Shown here: piece by piece, positions 61,878-64,000 of the stretch
Layout of the letters: every line of letters starts with the position of its first letter
Position numbering within the stretch: position 1 is the stretch's first letter
Assembly (NCBI RefSeq): GCF_005116455.1
Contig: NZ_SWBP01000002.1
Coordinates: 310,001 to 374,000, forward strand
DNA length: 64,000 nucleotides
DNA from: Pedobacter cryophilus
GTDB lineage: Bacteria > Bacteroidota > Bacteroidia > Sphingobacteriales > Sphingobacteriaceae
Direction: 5' to 3'
The notes under the pieces: generated by a model
Told to the model about the DNA's origin: nothing
What the model saw: the letters and a program-made list of their open reading frames with translations, nothing else
Database searches by the model: none
Program-made: the position numbers and the translations under genes

Positions 61878-61908
61878 ATCCTTTTCATTTCTATTTTGTG
61901 ATACGCTA
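61878..61908 (-). repeat. Spacer repeat, copy B
   Basis: Partner of 61268-61300. It lies about 25 bases beyond the DUF1398 stop codon. The two copies bracket the toxin fragment, REP copy and antitoxin gene. Confidence 0.55.
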
Positions 61909-61931
61909 AAAGTTAACATCACGAACAACTT

Positions 61932-62321
61932 TTATTTTGGAATTAGCTCTACTAATATTTCATTTCCTGCTTTGTCAAAATAAGTACAAGTCATTTTGGC
62001 TATAGAAACTGCCCATTTTTCAATCCCCGATTTCGCACAATCATTGCAAAAAGTTGGATAATCTGTTTTGCCTTGTTGATGAGCTTTAATATCGGTCTTA
62101 AACTGGTTTATGTTTGAATGGTTTGCAATTGTTAAAGGCTCATATTTAGCAGGACTTGATGTTTTGTAATTATTTCCGCCATAATAGTCAGTGTGTCCGT
62201 CTATTACAAATGCTTCATAATAGGTAACACCCAATTTTTTAAGGTCCTGAATGTAATTAGGAAAATCGGCACCTGATTTTACTTTGCTGTGAGCAGCTTT
62301 AATTTGTTCTACTGTAAACAT
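61932..62321 (-). CDS. DUF1398 (YbcV-like) family protein
   Basis: 129 residues, full length. The N-terminus FTVEQIKAAHSKVKSGADFP and the middle YYEAFVIDGHTDYYGG are typical of DUF1398, a small cytosolic family known from phage-derived (YbcV) and accessory regions. Function is unknown. It lies 30 bases downstream of the methionine aminopeptidase gene and may be cotranscribed with it. Confidence 0.85.
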   Translation of the reverse strand: MFTVEQIKAAHSKVKSGADFPNYIQDLKKLGVTYYEAFVIDGHTDYYGGNNYKTSSPAKYEPLTIANHSNINQFKTDIKAHQQGKTDYPTFCNDCAKSGIEKWAVSIAKMTCTYFDKAGNEILVELIPK

Positions 62322-62351
62322 CGTATTTGTTATTTTAAGTTTATTGTTTTC

Positions 62352-63116
62352 TTAATTCCATATTTCATTCATCTCTGTCAATATAATTGGTTTACCGTCA
62401 GTAACCACAATAGTATGTTCGTGTTGAGCCATAAAGCCGCCCATATTGCTAACCATTGTCCAACCATCTTGCAACGTTTCGGCATAAGTGGAGGTTGTTG
62501 AAATGAATGTTTCTATAGCTACCACAGAATTTTTCTTAAACCTTTGAAGATTAAATCTATCTCGGTAATTAGCTATTTCATTTGGTTCTTCGTGAAGACT
62601 ACTTCCTATTCCGTGGCCAGTCAAATTTTTAATGACTTTGTACCCTCTTTTCTTCGCTTCAGTTTCCATTAATAATCCAATATCAGAAATGCGAACTCCT
62701 CCTTTTATATTGTGTATGGCTTTACGCAAAATTTGTTTGGAAGCCTCAATCAATTTTTGGTGTTGGTTTACATCTGTCCCTATAACAAATGAACCTCCAT
62801 TGTCGGACCAAAAACCATCTAATTCTGCTGAAACGTCAATATTAATTAAATCGCCTTCATCAAGTATTTTTTTATCAGACGGGATACCATGACAAAATTC
62901 ATTATTAACACTTATACAAGTCCAACCCGGAAAACCGTAAGTTAAATACGGTGCTGATTTAGCTCCCATGTCTTTAAGGATTTGTCTGCCATAATTATCT
63001 AATTCCTTAGTAGTTATACCCGGTTTAGCAAATTTTCTCATTTCTTTTAAAGTGAGGGCAACAGCTTCACTTACTTTTTTCATTCCAACTAGTTCGTACT
63101 CTTGTGTAATTGACAT
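62352..63116 (-). CDS. map: Methionine aminopeptidase, type I
   Basis: 254 residues, without N-terminal extension. The dinuclear metal site is visible: two aspartates (INIDVSAELDGFWSDNGGSF), the histidine in LTGHGIGSSLHEEP, and the glutamates in AIETFIS and MAQHEHTIVV. It removes the initiator methionine from new proteins. The housekeeping map of Bacteroidota is usually in the secY-infA ribosomal cluster, so this copy, beside DUF1398 and an orphan antitoxin, is probably an additional accessory enzyme. Confidence 0.92.
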   Translation of the reverse strand: MSITQEYELVGMKKVSEAVALTLKEMRKFAKPGITTKELDNYGRQILKDMGAKSAPYLTYGFPGWTCISVNNEFCHGIPSDKKILDEGDLINIDVSAELDGFWSDNGGSFVIGTDVNQHQKLIEASKQILRKAIHNIKGGVRISDIGLLMETEAKKRGYKVIKNLTGHGIGSSLHEEPNEIANYRDRFNLQRFKKNSVVAIETFISTTSTYAETLQDGWTMVSNMGGFMAQHEHTIVVTDGKPIILTEMNEIWN

Positions 63117-63235
63117 ATTCTATTTTTCTTTAGTAAGTATTTTTGGTGTTATTGCGTTTACTTTTAATCTATTAGTAAATTTACATGATTATTTTTATTT
63201 CGAAAGCAAGTTGATAGCAATAGCCTAAGTACCAT

Positions 63236-63309
63236 AAACCTGATTGCAGCGATATCCTTTTTGCTTTCTATCAAGCAAAAAGATTTAGCGAAAAGCAGGA
63301 CTACCTTTA
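63236..63309 (+). repeat. Dispersed palindromic repeat with variable core, copy 5
   Basis: Arms AAACCTGATTGCAGCGATATCC and TTTAGCGAAAAGCAGGAC (given by position) match copy 1 at 4534. The core is CTTTTTGCTT with AAGCAAAAAG (63257-63282). Confidence 0.65.
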
Positions 63310-63339
63310 AAGATAATTACCGAACCCTGCTTTTCTAAA

Positions 63340-63373
63340 AACAAAAAAGCAAGACCGTTTCCAATCTTGCTTC
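63340..63373 (-). terminator. Terminator of mreB
   Basis: AAGCAAGA (63348-63355) pairs with TCTTGCTT (63366-63373). The minus-strand copy is followed by a run of Ts. It lies about 70 bases beyond the mreB stop codon. Confidence 0.8.
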
Positions 63374-63407
63374 CTTAATTCTTAACTCTATAACACATAT
63401 TATAGGG

Positions 63408-63436
63408 TCTTGATACTTGTGTCTTGATACTTATAT
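63408..63436 (-). repeat. CTTGATAC short repeats after mreB
   Basis: TCTTGATACTTGTGTCTTGATACTT holds two close copies of CTTGATACTT (positions about 63410-63434). It belongs to the word family seen between nusG and rplK. Confidence 0.5.
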
Positions 63437-63442
63437 CTTCAC

Positions 63443-64000
63443 TTACTGCATCAAAAACTTAAAGTTTGCGATATTTTTAAGCGATATTCCTGTTCCTCGT
63501 ACTACTGCTCTCAAAGGATCATCGGCAACGTGAACGGGTAACTTTGTTTTAGAACTGATACGTTTATCTAAGCCTCTTAATAAAGCGCCTCCGCCTGTTA
63601 AATAAATACCGGTTTGGTAAATATCTGCAGAAAGTTCTGGAGGGGTGATTTCTAAAGCTTTTAGAATTGCTTCTTCAATTTTAGAGATAGACTTATCTAA
63701 ACAATGCGCAATTTCTGTGTAAGAAACTGTGATTTGTTTGGGCACACCGGTCATTAAATCACGGCCTTGTACGGCAAAATCTGCTGGGGCATCTGTTAAT
63801 TCTGGTAGGGCAGAACCTACTTCAATTTTAATTCTTTCGGCAGTTCTATCACCAATCATAATATTATGTTGGCGACGGATATAATTCACAATATCAGAAT
63901 CAAAATTATCTCCAGCAACACGAATAGATTGATCGCAAACAATTCCTGATAAGGCAATAACGGCAATTTCTGTAGTTCCACCGCCTATATCAATAATCAT
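63443..64000 (-). CDS. mreB: Rod shape-determining protein MreB (C-terminal part, cut by the window end)
   Basis: 185 residues are visible; the gene continues beyond 64000, so the true start is outside. The visible part starts at the phosphate-binding segment IIDIGGGTTEIAVIALSG and includes GDRTAERIKIEVGSA and YLTGGGALLRGLD, the adenosine-binding motif of the actin superfamily. MreB forms membrane-associated filaments that position peptidoglycan synthesis. About half of a normal MreB (340-350 residues) is present. In Bacteroidota mreC and others usually follow, but here a terminator follows directly. Confidence 0.95.
   Translation of the reverse strand: MIIDIGGGTTEIAVIALSGIVCDQSIRVAGDNFDSDIVNYIRRQHNIMIGDRTAERIKIEVGSALPELTDAPADFAVQGRDLMTGVPKQITVSYTEIAHCLDKSISKIEEAILKALEITPPELSADIYQTGIYLTGGGALLRGLDKRISSKTKLPVHVADDPLRAVVRGTGISLKNIANFKFLMQ

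Larger units (their letters stand above)
63117..63442. other. Non-coding stretch between mreB and map
   Basis: 326 bases with no credible gene. It contains a dispersed palindrome (63236-63309), the mreB terminator (63340-63373) and CTTGATAC repeats (63408-63436). Confidence 0.6.

Overview
The window is 64 kb of a low-GC Bacteroidota chromosome, most likely Sphingobacteriaceae (Pedobacter-like). The evidence is: promoters of the Bacteroidota type (TAnnTTTG -7 boxes, almost no Shine-Dalgarno sequences), Bacteroidota-style gene order (rpsU-xerC-hpf, then tRNAs-tuf-tRNA-secE-nusG-rplKAJL-rpoBC), single-chain glycyl-tRNA synthetase, a TonB receptor with a CarboxypepD_reg-like domain, RNase Y, and a DnaE fused to a proofreading exonuclease. 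No species can be named from the sequence alone.

Layout. 0-4.6 kb: mostly minus-strand accessory genes (putative metalloprotease, small membrane proteins, DUF2200, DUF1801, a lipoprotein, a GNAT), with several copies of a two-hairpin REP-like repeat. 4.6-14.7 kb: housekeeping genes (glyS, an outer-membrane protein, a Zn-PLC/S1-P1-like enzyme, rpsT, radC, pheT, a coiled-coil gene, zapA, a probable 6S RNA, rny, an Mpo1-like gene). 14.8-19.3 kb: a TonB-dependent receptor and a beta-helix-like lipoprotein, each behind a remarkable array of TAAC half-sites in exact 11-bp phase ending at the -7 box, then a remnant of a paralogue. 19.3-25.5 kb: a lipoprotein, a fused O-/N-acyltransferase (aminolipid synthesis), an HhH protein, apt, an acyl-CoA dehydrogenase and two tiny membrane proteins.

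25.5-40.6 kb is the translation/transcription core: rpsU, xerC, hpf, five tRNAs, tuf, secE, nusG, rplK, rplA, rplJ, rplL, rpoB, rpoC. 40.6-50.7 kb: DUF3467, a K+ channel-like gene, miaA, a pRiA4b ORF-3-like gene, CCA-adding enzyme, tsaC-like gene, a GT4 glycosyltransferase, dapD, an S4-domain gene, an oxidoreductase, guanine deaminase, an OmpH-like lipoprotein and trxA. 51-57 kb: an acyltransferase-3, dnaE and MmcQ/YjbR. 57.1-61 kb: a three-subunit periplasmic molybdenum aldehyde oxidoreductase (paoABC-like). 61.2-63.1 kb: a small accessory island with an orphan HigA-like antitoxin, a broken toxin remnant, DUF1398 and an extra methionine aminopeptidase. The window ends inside mreB.

The strongest candidate for an undescribed unit is the 14.75-19.3 kb locus: receptor and lipoprotein appear to be co-regulated by an OmpR/PhoB-family activator binding 11-bp direct repeats, which suggests a phosphate-starvation uptake system. 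Other non-coding findings are two families of dispersed structured repeats, long inverted repeats between genes of essential operons, and a probable 6S RNA between zapA and rny.
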